Positions 23,195-34,588 of a stretch of DNA of 64,000 bases are shown in pieces. Source of the stretch: Eledone cirrhosa (Eukaryota > Mollusca > Cephalopoda > Octopoda > Eledonidae). The position numbers and the translations under genes are program-made. Within the stretch, counting starts at the first letter, position 1. Each line of letters begins with the position of its first letter. A model generated the notes under the pieces. That model worked only from the letters and a program-made list of their open reading frames with translations, was not told where the DNA came from and did not search any database. Where the stretch lies: the NCBI GenBank assembly GCA_964016885.1, contig OZ024743.1:126129919-126193918 (forward strand). Direction: 5' to 3'.

Positions 23195-23300
23195 TTTTAA
23201 AGATGGTGAGTTGGCAGAATTGTTAATGCACCTGACAAATATCTTTCAGTATTTGTTCTGGAACCTTACATTCTAAGTTCAAATCCCACTTAGGACAACT
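23195..23300 (+). mobile_element. tRNA-like SINE remnant
   Basis: GAGTTGGCAGAATTGTTAAT (A-box region) and TAAGTTCAAATCCCAC (B-box) in tRNA-like spacing; the remainder is degraded. Confidence 0.5.
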
Positions 23301-23463
23301 TTCAAGATTTGTGAAATAAATATCAGTACAGGGTAGTGGATTGGTGGCATGGTTAGCATGTTTGATAAAATGCTTTGTGGTATTTATTTTTGCTCTTTAC
23401 TATAAATTGGTTTATTTAAGCTAGTTTCTTCAACAATGTATCGAGAAGACTATTCAGTTGTGC

Positions 23464-23498
<35 letters not shown>

Positions 23499-23513
23499 AA
23501 AATAACAGATTAA

Positions 23514-23563
23514 AGTTTAAGCAAGAATCGCTGCTTTCACCCTTAACGGGATCTTCTGAAACT
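23514..23563 (-). ncRNA. Hammerhead-like motif in left arm of PLE A
   Basis: Minus-strand partner of 24855-24905: stem I AGTTT/AAACT, core CAGAAGA (consensus CTGANGA, so U4 is A), stem II CCC/GGG, GAAA, stem III AGCA/TGCT, triplet CTT. The U4 change should abolish activity. Confidence 0.35.
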
Positions 23564-23608
23564 AACAAAGTCAATCTGTAAACGCAGAACTGGATATTTC
23601 AAAAAACG

Positions 23609-24676
23609 TTGCAACCGGAGGAAGACAGGAAGACGATACTTTGGTTCATGGTAACGTTCGCTATGCAAGGCTTCAACCTCTCTATACAGGTTGAGGCCAA
23701 TCTCTCGGTCGTTAGTTACCTCGACGTTACCCTCAATTTATTGAATGGGTTGTATTACCCGTATAGAAAGCCGAATGATACACTTAATTACATAAGTAAG
23801 CATTCTAACCATCCTGCCAGCATAACCAAGAACCTGGTAAGAAACGTTTCGTTGAAGCTTTCCCGTCTTTCCACCAACGAGCGCATTTTCAACGACCATT
23901 CCACTTATTACAATGAAGCTCTTGCTCGAAGTGGATTTGTCGATAAGGTAGCATATACAGAGTACGAAAATAGACCTAGAAGAAATAGATCCCGTCGCAT
24001 TTGTTGGTTTAACCCACCATATAATATGGAGGTGGCCACACCATTAGCTAAGATCTTTCTTTCCCTTATTACGAAGCATTTTCCCCCTACACATAAATAT
24101 AGTAAAATTTTTAATAGAAATACTATTAAAATGTCTTACTCTACGACTCCTAACCTTGCACATAACATCACAGCTTCAAATTTAGCTAAACTACCTAGCC
24201 GTAGGAACACGTGCAACCCTGTAGTTAGTACTAACTGTAATTGTAGGAATCGGGCTGATTGCCCCCTATCCGGGAAATGCCTCTCTAGTAACATTGTCTA
24301 CAAATGTAAGGTTGTAACACCCACGTCCCGTAGGGCCTACATAGGGTTAACCGCCAATAGTTTCAAGCAGCGTCTTTACATGCATACCCATTCTTTTCGT
24401 TACCCTCTAAGAAGGAATATGACGTCACTTTCAGCTTATATCTGGAGTCTAAAAGACAACCACACCCAATATAAGTTACACTGGGAGATCCTAGCTAGGG
24501 CTAGATCGTATAACGGAAATAAAAGACCATGTGACCTCTGCGCCGCTGAGGCCCTGGAAATACTCTACGCTACAGACCACATCTTAAACAAAAAATCTGA
24601 GGCAATTTCGGCTTGTAAACATAAATTGCACAAAACTTTCCTGTATTACAGCCCCACGTTATACCCTAACGGATAG
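23609..24676 (+). CDS. PLE A protein, C-terminal RT edge plus GIY-YIG endonuclease
   Basis: 355-residue frame. Residues about 37-50 (VVSYLDVTLNLLNG) are the conserved segment after the RT palm, followed by YPYRKPNDTLNYISK and SNHP. FNPPYNMEVATPL and FPPTHKYSKIFNRNTIK are linker motifs of this PLE group. A Cys-rich stretch CNCRNRADCPLSGKC precedes the GIY-YIG-type core AYIGLTANSFKQR, then HSFRYPL and a CDLCAAEA motif. The YxDD catalytic motif is absent. The Met used lies in the terminal repeat, so it is probably not an authentic start. Confidence 0.8.
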   Translation: MQPEEDRKTILWFMVTFAMQGFNLSIQVEANLSVVSYLDVTLNLLNGLYYPYRKPNDTLNYISKHSNHPASITKNLVRNVSLKLSRLSTNERIFNDHSTYYNEALARSGFVDKVAYTEYENRPRRNRSRRICWFNPPYNMEVATPLAKIFLSLITKHFPPTHKYSKIFNRNTIKMSYSTTPNLAHNITASNLAKLPSRRNTCNPVVSTNCNCRNRADCPLSGKCLSSNIVYKCKVVTPTSRRAYIGLTANSFKQRLYMHTHSFRYPLRRNMTSLSAYIWSLKDNHTQYKLHWEILARARSYNGNKRPCDLCAAEALEILYATDHILNKKSEAISACKHKLHKTFLYYSPTLYPNG

Positions 24677-24854
24677 CACGATCTATACGTGGATATTTTA
24701 CGTCTTGATGTGGGAGCTAAGTATATGTTTTGTTTATTCCTTTAGTTATTTGCATAGCGAACGTTACCACGAACCAAAGTATCGTCTTCCTGTCTTCCTC
24801 CGGTTGCAACGTTTTTTGAAATATCCACTTCTGCGTTTACAGATTGACTTTGTT

Positions 24855-24905
24855 AGTTTCAGAAGATCCCGTTAAGGGTGAAAGCAGCGATTCTTTGCTT
24901 AAACT
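24855..24905 (+). ncRNA. Hammerhead-like motif in right arm of PLE A
   Basis: Stem I 24855-24859 with 24901-24905, core CAGAAGA at 24860-24866, stem II CCC-GTTAA-GGG, GAAA, stem III AGCA/TGCT. The same U4-to-A change occurs in all three copies in the window. Confidence 0.4.
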
Positions 24906-25009
24906 TTAATCTGTTATTTTAATAAATATTTGCTCTTCGGTTCTTATATATTTGATATATATTTTCCTTATCGAGCCCTCTTTGGATTTTAGTCTTCAAT
25001 TTTATTATT

Positions 25010-25177
25010 ATTACTATATATATATATATATATATACATATATATATGTATGCATATATGTACGTATCTATATATATATGTATATATATATATGTATATA
25101 TATATATATGTATGCATATATATATACGTATCTATATATATGTATGTATATATATGTATGCATATATATATACGTAT

Positions 25178-25216
<39 letters not shown>

Positions 25217-25345
25217 TATATATATACGTATCTATATATATGTATCTATATATATGTGTATATATATGTATCTATATATATGTATATATATGTATGTATA
25301 TATATATGTATATATATGTATGTATATATATATGTATATATATAT
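25010..25345. repeat. Compound (TA)n/(TATG)n microsatellite with higher-order unit
   Basis: TA-rich with TATGCATATATATATACG and TATCTATATATATG blocks; a unit of about 46-48 bp recurs near 25111 and 25159. The Tyr/Ile frames spanning it are spurious. Confidence 0.9.
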
Positions 25346-25638
25346 CCACCACCATCACCATCCACCACCATCATCAGCGATCAGGTCTTAAAGACAACTA
25401 TAATATTCACCATTCACCACCAACACCACCATCACTGGCTCCATCCACCACCATCACCATCACTGACACCATCCACCACCACCACCATCACCAACAATCA
25501 GGCCTTAAAAACAACTATAATAATAATACTAAATAACTATTCTGTTCTTAGCATGGGGCAGCGATTGTCCCAGCGCATTGCTGGAATAGTCAACAGCTGA
25601 CATGATTTTGATTTTGTATCAGTACTGACGGTAATATG

Positions 25639-25678
<40 letters not shown>

Positions 25679-28600
25679 GTGTGTGTGTGTGAGTGGATGT
25701 GTGTGTTTGCATGCATGAGTGTTGGTGTGTGAGGGGCGTGTGTGTTTGTAGTTTGTATGCATGAGTGTTGGTGTGTGTGTGCCGTGAGTGTCAATAAGTG
25801 GTTTTTTTTTTTATGACTATGCTGTAAAATGGAGGGGTAGAGAGAGTCCTTGAGTCTAGTAAGACATCCTCTCTAGTGCTGGTGGCACAAATAAAAGCAC
25901 CCAGTCCATGCTGTAAAGTGGTGCTGGTGTTAGGAAGGGCATCCAACCAGTGTATCAATGTCAAAACGATTATTAGCACAGCAACAAGTATATAGGAACA
26001 ACAAAATATGAAGACGTAGCATCTCAGAGTTGCAACACTTAATGTGGTACTCTCACAGGTAGATCTGCTGAAATAGCGGAGATGCTGGAGAGAAGGCATG
26101 TGGATGTGTGCTGCGTGCAAGAGGTGAGATGGAGAGGTACCTCTGCGAGACTAGTCGCAGGCAAACATCTTAGCTATAAGCTATTCTGGGTAGGTAAGGA
26201 TGATGGGTTACGGGGAGTAGGCATTTTCCTGGCTGAGAGATGGATAAATAAGACAAGAGAGGTAGCTCGAGTTAGTAATCGAATAATTAAGCTTAGATTA
26301 GTTGTAGGCAGGAGACTACTGACAATCATCTCTGCCTATACTCCCCAAGCAGGCTTAGGCAAAGAAGAGAAAGACTGCTTTTACAAACAACCACAGAGGA
26401 TGGAGACATCGTTATGCTAGCAAGGGTCATGTTGGACAGCTCCAGGATGGTTACACTGGGGTACATGGTGGGCACGGTTACGGCTCAAGAAATGAAGAAG
26501 GAGTGAGACTTCTTGAATTTTGTGATGCAAGTACACTGACTATTTGCAACACTAACTTCCAGAAACCTGCCAACCACCTAATAACCAACAAATCTGGCAA
26601 GCACATAAGCCAGATTGACTTTTAACTAGTTAGGCAGCGGGACAGGCAGATAGTGTCTAATACCAAGGCATACCCTGGGGAAGAATATACTCCACAGCAT
26701 AGGTGATATCTCAGTAAACAAGAGATGGAATGAGACATACAGGAAGGTGTGGAGAAGAAAGGTCTGGAAGTTAAAAGACCTTTCACTAAAATACAAATTT
26801 AGGAAAACCCTTCAAGATGTGTATATGACGAAAAAGGACGATTTAGAGATATATGACATAGATAATAACTGGAATTTCTTAGGTGATAACTTACTGCAGG
26901 CTACTGATGAAACTTGTGGCTGGAGCAAAGCTACAACCAGGCAGAGAGTGACCTGGTGGTGGAACAGCACAGTAGATAAGGCCATTAGAGACAACAGACT
27001 AGCATGGAAGGCTTGGAAAAAGGGTAGAAATAGAGAAGGATATACAGCCGCTAAGAGAGAAGCTAGACATCAGGTGTACTTAGCACGCAGCGAGGCTGAG
27101 AGTAGGAGGTTTGCCAGTGTTCTGCGACGGGAAGATCAGAGGCGTGCGGTGTTCCACATTGCAAGGCAGTGTGTCAATGCAAATCAGGATGTTGTTGCAG
27201 ATAAATGTGTCCGGAATGATGCCGGTGTACTTAGTGTCACGAAAGATCGGAAAAAGGAGGCCTGGAAATGTCATTATGAGAGACTGATGAATGTGGAGAA
27301 TGAATGGGAGAGAGAGAAATTACCCTCATTAGATCCGACAGAGGGACCAGCTATTGAGATTGACGAATATAGGGTCCAAGAGGCGATTAAGGAAATGAAA
27401 AATGGTAAGGCTGCTGGACCGTTGGGGATAGTTGCTGAGATGCTGAAGGCATCAGGGGGACGTAGGCACTAAATTGGTTGCACGCATCATCAAACAGGCT
27501 ATTTATGGTGGTGTCATACCCAAAGACTGGTGCAGCAGTATTCTCATAAATTGCTACAAAGGTAAAGGGGATGCTATGGAGAGGAGCAATTATAGGGGTA
27601 TAAAACTGAAGGATATTAGCACAACTAATTAGAGAAAGGGTCAAACTAGATGATATGCAGTTTGGTTTTGTGCCTGGGAAGAGTACAACAGATGCCCTCT
27701 TCTTGGTGAGACAATTACAAGAGAGGTACTTAGAGAAAAATAAGCCACTATACTTAGCTTTTGTTGACCTAGAGAAGGCCTTTGATAGGGTACCCCGATC
27801 TGTCATCTGATGGTCCCTTAGGAAACTAGGTGTTGAGGAATGGCTTGTGAGGACAGTGAAAACTTTGTACAGAGGTACTGTCAGTAAAGTCAGGGTAGGA
27901 ATAGAGTTTAGTGAGGAATTCCAGATACAAGTAGGAGTACATCAAGGTTCGGTCCTCAACCCGCTCTTGCTCATTATAGTCCTCCAAGCCATAACAGAGG
28001 AGTTTAAGACTGGCTGTCCATAGGAACTTCTCTATGCTGACGATCTGGTTCTTATAGCAGAATCAGTAGAGGAGCTAGAGAATACATTCTGGCTATGGAA
28101 ACAGGAGTTGGAAGCAAGAGGACTGAGAGTGAACCTAGCTAAGACAAAAGTGTTGACAAGTAGAACAGAGGACAAAACTCTGATTCAGTCAGGGAAATGG
28201 CCATGTTCGATATGCAGAAAAGGAACTGGCATAAATTCTATAAAATGCACACATTGCAGATCCTGGGTACACAAGAGATGTAGTGGGATAGCAGGCAAAT
28301 TAACAGGTAGGGAGTAATATGTATGCAGTTGATGTACAGTGAAATTAGACAGTAGAAGCCTCATTGATAGACACATTTTTCAAATGCAGGCGGGTGCTAT
28401 AGAAGTGGTGGACAGCTTCCGGTACCTAGGACATAAGATTAGCATGGGAGGGGGGGGGGGGTCCGAGGTCATAGTATCTAGAATAGGGACGGGTTGGAAG
28501 AAGTTTAGGGAGCTGCTGACGAAGAAGGATTTCTGTCTGCGTACGAAAGGCCGATTATGTGATGCCTGTGTGAGGAGTGCAATGCTGCTTGGTAGAGAGA

Positions 28601-29025
28601 CATGGCAGAAACTGCAGAGGATATGCGACGGCTGGAGAGAAATGAGGCAAGCATGCTCCGTTGGATGTGCAATGTCAATGTGCGTGAACGACCCAGCATG
28701 AATGTGTTGAGAGAGAAACTGTGTCTGAGAGGGATAGAATATAGTGTGCGAGAGAGGAGACTGAGGTGGTATGGACATGTGATGTGCATGGAGGATGACC
28801 GATGGGTGAAGAAGTGCCAGGAAATGCCAGTTGAAGTAAGACGTGGTAGAGGTAGACCACAAAAAACATGGGTGGAGGTGGTGAGAACAGACCTCAGATC
28901 ACTGAAGTTCACGGTGGAGATGACGAAGGACCGTGACAAGTGGAGAGATGCTGTGCTAAATAAGACCCGTCCCACCCTTTCAAGCAGTGAAAAGCGGACG
29001 TAAAATGATGATGATGATGATATAT
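25345..29025 (+). mobile_element. RTE-like LINE (subfamily A), near full length, inactive
   Basis: 5' region with CCA/TCA triplet repeats, (TA)n at 25637-25675, GT-rich DNA and a tail-like module (25890-25960). Then come the endonuclease (from about 26023), linker, reverse transcriptase and C-terminal domain to 29003, and a (GAT)n tail to 29020. The 5' leader aligns with the copy at 46062-49290 through the shared CAGGCCTTAAAAACAACTAT and GGGGCAGCGATTGTCCCAGC motifs. Several frameshifts and stops disable it. Confidence 0.85.
26023..29003 (+). pseudogene. LINE ORF2 pseudogene: endonuclease, RT, PHD-like finger, C-terminal domain
   Basis: Endonuclease start includes RHVDVCCVQEVRWRG and FWVGKDDGLRGVGIFLAE (26082-26420), the apurinic-like nuclease typical of RTE/BovB LINEs. 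The frame breaks near 26395 and again at 26624 (stop). Linker frame is 26747-27472. RT resumes with MQFGFVPGKSTTDALFLV (27655) and LAFVDLEKAFDRV, with a stop after PRSVI and one near 28021; active site LYADDLVLIAES near 28033. A C4HC3 finger starts at 28204 but a stop near 28315 cuts it. The final frame 28602-29003 contains RRLRWYGHVMCM and ends DKWRDAV-like. At least six lesions, so a pseudogene. Confidence 0.8.
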
Positions 29026-29033
29026 ATATATAA

Positions 29034-29034
<1 letters not shown>

Positions 29035-29096
<62 letters not shown>
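29035..29096. repeat. (TA)n microsatellite
   Basis: Pure TA tract separating the LINE tail from the PLE. Confidence 0.95.
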
Positions 29097-29099
<3 letters not shown>

Positions 29100-29240
29100 A
29101 GATTATGTCTAAACTTGGCATTGAGAAAAAGACCGAACCATTCCTCCCAAGAACTCCGAGGATAAATCTCAAGGATCATAAAAAGTAACTTTCGAACGGA
29201 ACTGACTGTTAGACTAATCGCCCCCTCTAAATCAGATCTG

Positions 29241-31010
29241 GTGGTTGTTAGTAAAGCCATCTTGGATAGAATTATCCCACAGATTCGTTCTAATTGCTCT
29301 ATTTCTAACTTAAATTTATGGATTGGTACATCTGAAGTAATTGGCTGGTTCAACAACCTGAATAAGAAAAACAAACGAAAATTTATTCAATTTGATATTG
29401 CCAGCTACTATTCTTCTATTTCGCCTTCATTTCTCAACAACGCTCTATCTTTCGCATTTAAATATTCTAACATTACCACAGACGAACTTTACATCATTCT
29501 CACCGCAAGAAAAACTATCTTTGAATTCAACAATGAATACTGGACTAGAGCCGATAGTTCCAACAATTTTGATATCACAATGGGTGCTTCCGATTCATCG
29601 CAATTGACTGATTTGATTGGTATTTTTATTTTGAATTCTTTAAATCGGAAAATTCCTCAACTTTGCGGTGGAATTTATCGTGACGATGGCCTTTTTACTA
29701 TCTTAAACTGCAACTTAGTTAATCTTAATATTATTAAGAACAATATACGTGATCTCTTTAAGCACCATAACCTTAAAATTGAATTTGATAACAACGTCAA
29801 ACTAGCTAACTTCTTGGATATATCCCTTAATCTTGACACTGGCCTATATTACTCTTACCATAAAAACAATGAGAATCTAAATTATGTTAATTTTAAATCT
29901 AACCACCCCACTAACATTAAAAATGCTATAGTCAGTAATATTGAAAAAAGAATCTCAAATCTATCCTCTAATAAAGATATCTTCGACGCTAATGCCAATT
30001 ACTATAATAATGCGCTTTCTAGAGCCGGTTATCCTGATAAAATTAAATACAGTAAGGAAAACAATCCTCGAAGGTCTTACAGTAAAATAATTAATTATGA
30101 ATATTCCAATAACTTAAATAAAAGACCTAGATATAAAAATATAATTTGGTATAATGCTCCTTTTTCTATATCTATTAATAATAATATTCCTAAACTATTA
30201 TTTAGGGCCTTAGATAAATGCTTCCCTCCCTCACATATCTATAGTAAAATCTTTAACAAACATACAATTAAATTTTCTTATTCCACCACTTCCAACATCT
30301 CTAACATTATCTCTAAACACAACAATAAAATATTAAATAATAAATTACATCCTTCCAACACTGAGCGTCATAATAATAGCAGTAGTATACCCGACGTCAT
30401 TGTTAACTCTAGGCTAGATTCTGTAAATTTAAATACGACGTCAAACGTAACTTCGTTGAATGTTCATAATACCAATCTAAATCAGGAAACTATTGTTCCT
30501 ATCGTAAATAACTTCTCCAATCCAACTCCTTCTATAAATAATACTAGGTCACTTGTTAATAACTCTGTTAATTTCTCTAATCGTAATTGCCCTATTAAAA
30601 CTAAATGTCCTCTTAATAACCATTGTCTTGATAAAAACTTAGTCTATGAATGTAAGGTTATAACTGATACTAATTCTTTTACCTATTTCGGTTCCACTTC
30701 CACTTCCTTCAAAGCTAGATTTTATAATCACAAATCGTCTTTTAGATACCAACTTAAAAGAACTAACACGGCACTCTCGGAACTCATTTGGTCCTTGAAA
30801 AACAAAAATATTAACTATAACATCTCTTGGGGGAAGGTTTGTTCCGCCTTTCCTTACTTGAATTCTTCCCTATCCAGAACATGTAATCTCTGCCTAGCCG
30901 AGAAATTTACCATTATATCTAATTTCAATTCTATAATAAATAGACGCACAGATTTATTTTCGCTCTGCTTGCATAAATCCCATAAAACATTCCATAAAGT
31001 ATACAGCTAA
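29241..31010 (+). CDS. PLE B reverse transcriptase with C-terminal GIY-YIG endonuclease
   Basis: 589 residues open from an internal GTG. RT motif A FDIASYYSSI at residues 51-60 (Asp52), motif B region DITMGASDSSQLTDLIG at 111-127, catalytic YRDD at 146-149 (29676-29687), then NFLDISLNL. The linker has WYNAPFSISI and FPPSHIYSKIFNKHTIK. A Cys-rich CPIKTKCPLNNHC leads to the GIY-YIG-type YFGSTSTSFKARFYNH from about residue 482 and a CNLCLAEK motif. Upstream, 29096-29190 encodes LPRTPRINLKDHK in another frame, and an extra A in an A-run near 29186-29190 separates the two, so the protein is frameshifted. The palm residues are intact. Confidence 0.85.
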   Translation: MVVSKAILDRIIPQIRSNCSISNLNLWIGTSEVIGWFNNLNKKNKRKFIQFDIASYYSSISPSFLNNALSFAFKYSNITTDELYIILTARKTIFEFNNEYWTRADSSNNFDITMGASDSSQLTDLIGIFILNSLNRKIPQLCGGIYRDDGLFTILNCNLVNLNIIKNNIRDLFKHHNLKIEFDNNVKLANFLDISLNLDTGLYYSYHKNNENLNYVNFKSNHPTNIKNAIVSNIEKRISNLSSNKDIFDANANYYNNALSRAGYPDKIKYSKENNPRRSYSKIINYEYSNNLNKRPRYKNIIWYNAPFSISINNNIPKLLFRALDKCFPPSHIYSKIFNKHTIKFSYSTTSNISNIISKHNNKILNNKLHPSNTERHNNSSSIPDVIVNSRLDSVNLNTTSNVTSLNVHNTNLNQETIVPIVNNFSNPTPSINNTRSLVNNSVNFSNRNCPIKTKCPLNNHCLDKNLVYECKVITDTNSFTYFGSTSTSFKARFYNHKSSFRYQLKRTNTALSELIWSLKNKNINYNISWGKVCSAFPYLNSSLSRTCNLCLAEKFTIISNFNSIINRRTDLFSLCLHKSHKTFHKVYS

Positions 31011-32143
31011 TATCTCAATACCTTACTAGTTTAAAATCCTTTTTTCTCAAAGGCTTATATATCTTTTACAAATATACCCATCTTTCTGCCTTATTTCAGT
31101 ATTATATATTATATAATACAATTTACTCATTCTATGTCATTCTTCTTTATCATTTTCCTTTCTTCCTTTTTTCTTTTCTAATCTCTAATCTGTACTTTTT
31201 CTTCCCAACTACTTCTCAATTCATATTATTACTCACTACAACATTATCCATTCTTCCATCTTTCCTCATATTATTGGCCATAAAAACTATTTTTTTAATA
31301 CATTATAATATTACCATTAGAAGTCCTTCGTTAGATTTTTTCTTCCTTAAATTTTTCTTATCACTTCTATCCTTTCATGTTCGTTTTAAACCTACTACTT
31401 ATTTTTACTTTTACATATTACAATACATAAAAACAAACTTAAACCCTAACTAATTTCTTTTTAATATATTATAATATTACCATTAGAAAATATTTCGTAA
31501 ACATATATACTTTTTGATGTTAGATATTTGCTTCTTTAAACATTCTTTTTTCTTCTCTCCTTCCGCGCTCATTTTAAACATACTATTTACGTATACATAT
31601 TACAATACATAAAAACAAACTTAAACCCTAACTAATTCCTCTAAATTCATAACTCATTTATTCTTCTCCTTCTTTTCACATTATATCCTTAATATCATTA
31701 ATATTTTAATTTTAATAATACATATTAATAAATTCTTTTCTTCGCACATATTATTAAACCCTTCAATATACAAACCTTAATTTAATACTATTCTTAATTC
31801 CTTTTTCTTCATGCATAAACCTCATTAACTTTTAATTTCAAAATCTTTTAAATTATCTATTATCTTCCAACGGCTTTTTAATTTCTCTCTGTGAGACAAT
31901 ATTTTTCTCAGTTGTAAGGGCTATCTCTCTCTCTCTATCACCCATTTCTCCTCCTCTCTCATCCTTCCTTCTTATACTCCTCCCCCACCATCCTTTACTC
32001 TTATTTCTTCCTCTTTCTTACCTTTTCCACACCCTCTGCTCACTTTTTCCCAATCTCATATATCCATCTTAATTTATTTTTCATATGTTGATTTAAAACT
32101 TCACTGCTCACAAGTGTTTTTTAAGCTTCATATCATGTCTCCC

Positions 32144-32214
32144 TATTATATCCGATGAGAACGCAGATATCATCCCATGATGATATTTGTTTTTGAAATG
32201 CGCATAATAAAATA
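32144..32214 (+). ncRNA. Degenerate hammerhead motif at 3' end of PLE B
   Basis: Stem I TATTATAT with ATAAAATA (one mismatch), core CCGATGA (U4 is C), long stem II, GAAA at 32195, self-complementary GCGC in stem III, triplet ATA. It is homologous to the better copy at 53952-54022. The U4 change predicts inactivity. Confidence 0.5.
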
Positions 32215-32876
32215 CTTGGAACTCTTTTAACCATCTTTTGATCTTATATTATATATATATATATATATACGTAGTTTAGAAAGCCACAACAATGCAGAGG
32301 GAAATCTCGAGGTAGGAAGTGAATGATAGATAGGAGAAATAGGAGAAAGTGAAAATTGAGAGAGACAAAGATGAAAACAAAACAAAGGTAGAAGGGTTAC
32401 CGTAGTGGAGATTTAATCCCAATATTTCGGGCTCACGCCCATCAACGGGGGAAAGTTCCAAAAGGGGGGGAACAGGCTAAGTCGGAGAAAGTTGTGATGT
32501 CGTTAAAACAGGAATGCCGTTATGGGGAGAACAATTTTTTTAAAATTTAAATGAGGGAAAGAATGCGCGTGCGCGTGATAGGCTGTGGCAAAAGCTACTG
32601 ACCAAATGGGTTAAATCAAGAGGGTGCGCTAGCGTGTGAAAGCCGTAAAATATGTGTGTGTAAATATATATGTGTAAGTGTGTATATGTGTGAGTGTGTG
32701 TGTGAAAGATAGTGGGCTGTAGAAGCTGGAAATCAAAGGGTGTGAAAGGTGGTAGGTTGTAAAACATGTGTGCGTGTATAAATATAGATGTGTGTGTGTA
32801 TGCGTATGGGTGTATATGTGTGTGTATATGTGTGAGTGCGTGTGTGTGTGAAAGATAGTGGGCTGTAGAAGCTGGA

Positions 32877-33698
32877 ACACCCAGGAGAAGACGGGTCACT
32901 CGCCCTCCTCGACTTCCGTATCAACATCTCGGAAGAAGGAGACATAAACACCACCTTCTACCGCAAAGCAGCGTGCAAGGACTTATTTGTGCATTACAAC
33001 TCAGCCCTCCCCAACAACGCTAAGAGAGAGGCTATGTCCTAAATGAACTGACACGGATCACTAACAGATGCAGCGACCCGATGGGCGGTCTCACCCATAC
33101 CACGCAATTCCGTAATCTACTCAAGTCTAATGGATATCCCAAGCGACTGATTAACGGAATTAGAGACCCCAGACCCAATAGACAGACACCCACTAGAATC
33201 TTAAATAAAAGCAGGTGCTTCTTTAAAATCCCCCACCTGAGTGAATATACCACGAACGCCATCCGCAGGGCCATACGGACGGAGGGACTTGACATACATT
33301 TGGCCCACACAGGACCTTCGCTGCGAAGATGCCTCTCCAACAAACCCGACGAGTCAGATGGGACGTGTTCCCTCAGCAACTGCCCGATACGGGGGGCAGA
33401 TTGCCTACGCACCTATGTCGTATATAAGATTCAATGCGATAAATGCAACAAGTTTTACATAGGTAGCACCATCCGACCCCTACATGTTCGTATCAAGGAA
33501 CATATCAACACCAACGCATCTTCCTTCCGTAAACACATCCTTAAATGCGGAAACCCACAGGGTAGACCCTTGGTCACATTCCTAGCGACTGAACGCAGCA
33601 TCGGATGCTTAAGGATAAAGGAAGCACTTGTTATTAAGAACCTCAGACCCCCACTTAACAACCGGGCTGAGAGAAATGAGCTGACATGGCTAACTTAA
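32877..33698 (+). pseudogene. PLE C protein C-terminal part with GIY-YIG domain, frameshifted
   Basis: From about 32890 the frame reads LALLDFRINI and GDINTTFYRK (region after the RT palm), breaks near 33040, and continues at 33081-33698. There NGYPKRLI, PHLSEYT, a LAHTGPSLRR-type segment, CPIRGADCL and VVYKIQCDKC precede the GIY-YIG core FYIGSTIRPLHVRIKEH and SSFRKHILKC. This architecture differs from PLE A, B and D and is closer to classical Penelope/Poseidon proteins. The RT catalytic motif is missing. Confidence 0.75.
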
Positions 33699-34302
33699 CC
33701 ATAGTGACCATTCACAGCCCTTACGGCCTGCTATTTTCACACACACGCACGTATATGCATACCCATACGCATACACACACACATCTATATTTATACACGC
33801 ACACATGTTTTTACAACCTACCACCTTTCACACCCTTTGATTTCCAGCTTCTACAGCCCACTATCTTTCACACACACACGCACTCGCACATATACACACA
33901 CAGTTACACACACATATACACCCATACGCATACACACACACATCTATATTTATACACGCACACATGTTTTACAACCTACCACCTTTCACACCCTTTGATT
34001 TCCAGCTTCTACAGCCCACTATCTTTCACACACACACACTCACACATATACAGACTTACACATATACACACACATATATATTTACACACACATATTTTAC
34101 GGCTTTCACACGCTAGCGCACCCTCTTGATTTAACCCATTTGGTCAGTAGCTTTTGCCACAGCCTATCACGCGCACGCGCATTCTTTCCCTCATTTAAAT
34201 TTAAAAAAAATTTTTCTCCCCATAACGGCATTCCTGTTTTAACGACATCACAACTTTCTCCGACTTAGCCTGTTCCCCCCCTTTTGGAACTTTCCCCCGT
34301 TG

Positions 34303-34332
34303 ATGGGCGTGAGCCCGAAATATTGGGATTAA
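34303..34332 (+). ncRNA. Weak hammerhead-like hairpin in right arm of PLE C
   Basis: TTGATG then GGGC-GTGA-GCCC then GAAAT: a stem II with a GNRA-type loop between partial core boxes, but A9 is missing and I found no stem I. The mirrored copy lies in the left arm near 32425-32455. Possibly a dead relic. Confidence 0.2.
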
Positions 34333-34499
34333 ATCTCCACTACGGTAACCCTTCTACCTTTGTTTTGTTTTCATCTTTATCTCTCTCAATTTTCACTTTC
34401 TCCTATTTCTCCTATCTATCATTCACTTCCTACCTCGAGATTTCCCTCTGCATTGTTGTGGCTTTCTAAACTACGTATTTTACACATTTCACAATGCTT

Positions 34500-34517
34500 C
34501 AAGCAAACTTTAACACC

Positions 34518-34583
<66 letters not shown>
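34500..34583. repeat. (TA)n microsatellite
   Basis: Pure TA tract after PLE C. Confidence 0.95.

Positions 34584-34588
<5 letters not shown>

Larger units (their letters stand above)
23496..24925 (+). mobile_element. Penelope-like element A with terminal inverted repeats
   Basis: Left arm 23496-23668 and right arm 24750-24925 are near-perfect reverse complements, about 174 bp each. Between them lies the C-terminal part of a PLE protein with GIY-YIG domain; the reading frame starts inside the left arm. The element is flanked on the left by (TA)n. The RT catalytic domain has been lost by 5' truncation, so the copy is non-autonomous. A tail-only copy of the same family lies at 40961-41037. PLEs are known to carry inverted or direct terminal repeats. 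Confidence 0.85.
29096..32245 (+). mobile_element. Penelope-like element B
   Basis: Begins inside the RT N-terminal region at a (TA)n tract (5' truncated), carries a long RT plus GIY-YIG frame to 31010, then about 1.2 kb of AT-rich 3' region, and ends in a hammerhead-like motif (32144-32214) followed by (TA)n. The 3' region has a two-copy direct repeat of about 165 bp (31295-31635). A second, shorter copy with the same 3' end lies at 52665-54062. No terminal inverted repeat was found for this copy. Confidence 0.85.
32269..34477 (+). mobile_element. Penelope-like element C with about 610-bp inverted repeats
   Basis: Left arm 32269-32876 and right arm about 33841-34477 are reverse complements; both encode the same 61-residue shadow frame, which confirms the match. 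The right side carries an extra partial copy of the inner arm (33740-33848), so the inner part is tandem there. The core encodes the C-terminal part of a canonical Penelope/Poseidon-type protein. Both outer ends touch (TA)n or AT-rich DNA, and the left end sits in the (TA)n that ends PLE B. The copy is 5'-truncated. Confidence 0.8.

Noticed and set aside
25345..25530. His-rich coding from CCA/CAC repeats (also 46171-46416)
   Set aside because: Triplet repeats of the LINE leader; no conserved flanking coding and both copies sit upstream of the endonuclease.
28441..28462. Homopolymer G runs as regulatory or G-quadruplex elements (also 1285, 39479, 56741, 62644)
   Set aside because: They lie at different places in decayed elements and often cause frameshifts; mutation or assembly length error is simpler.
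34303..34332. PLE C hairpin as an active hammerhead
   Set aside because: A9 is missing and no stem I partner was found, so it is listed only as a weak relic.
32276..34469. Two identical 61-residue frames, one on each strand
   Set aside because: They are the same stretch of the PLE C inverted repeat read in both arms, not two genes.
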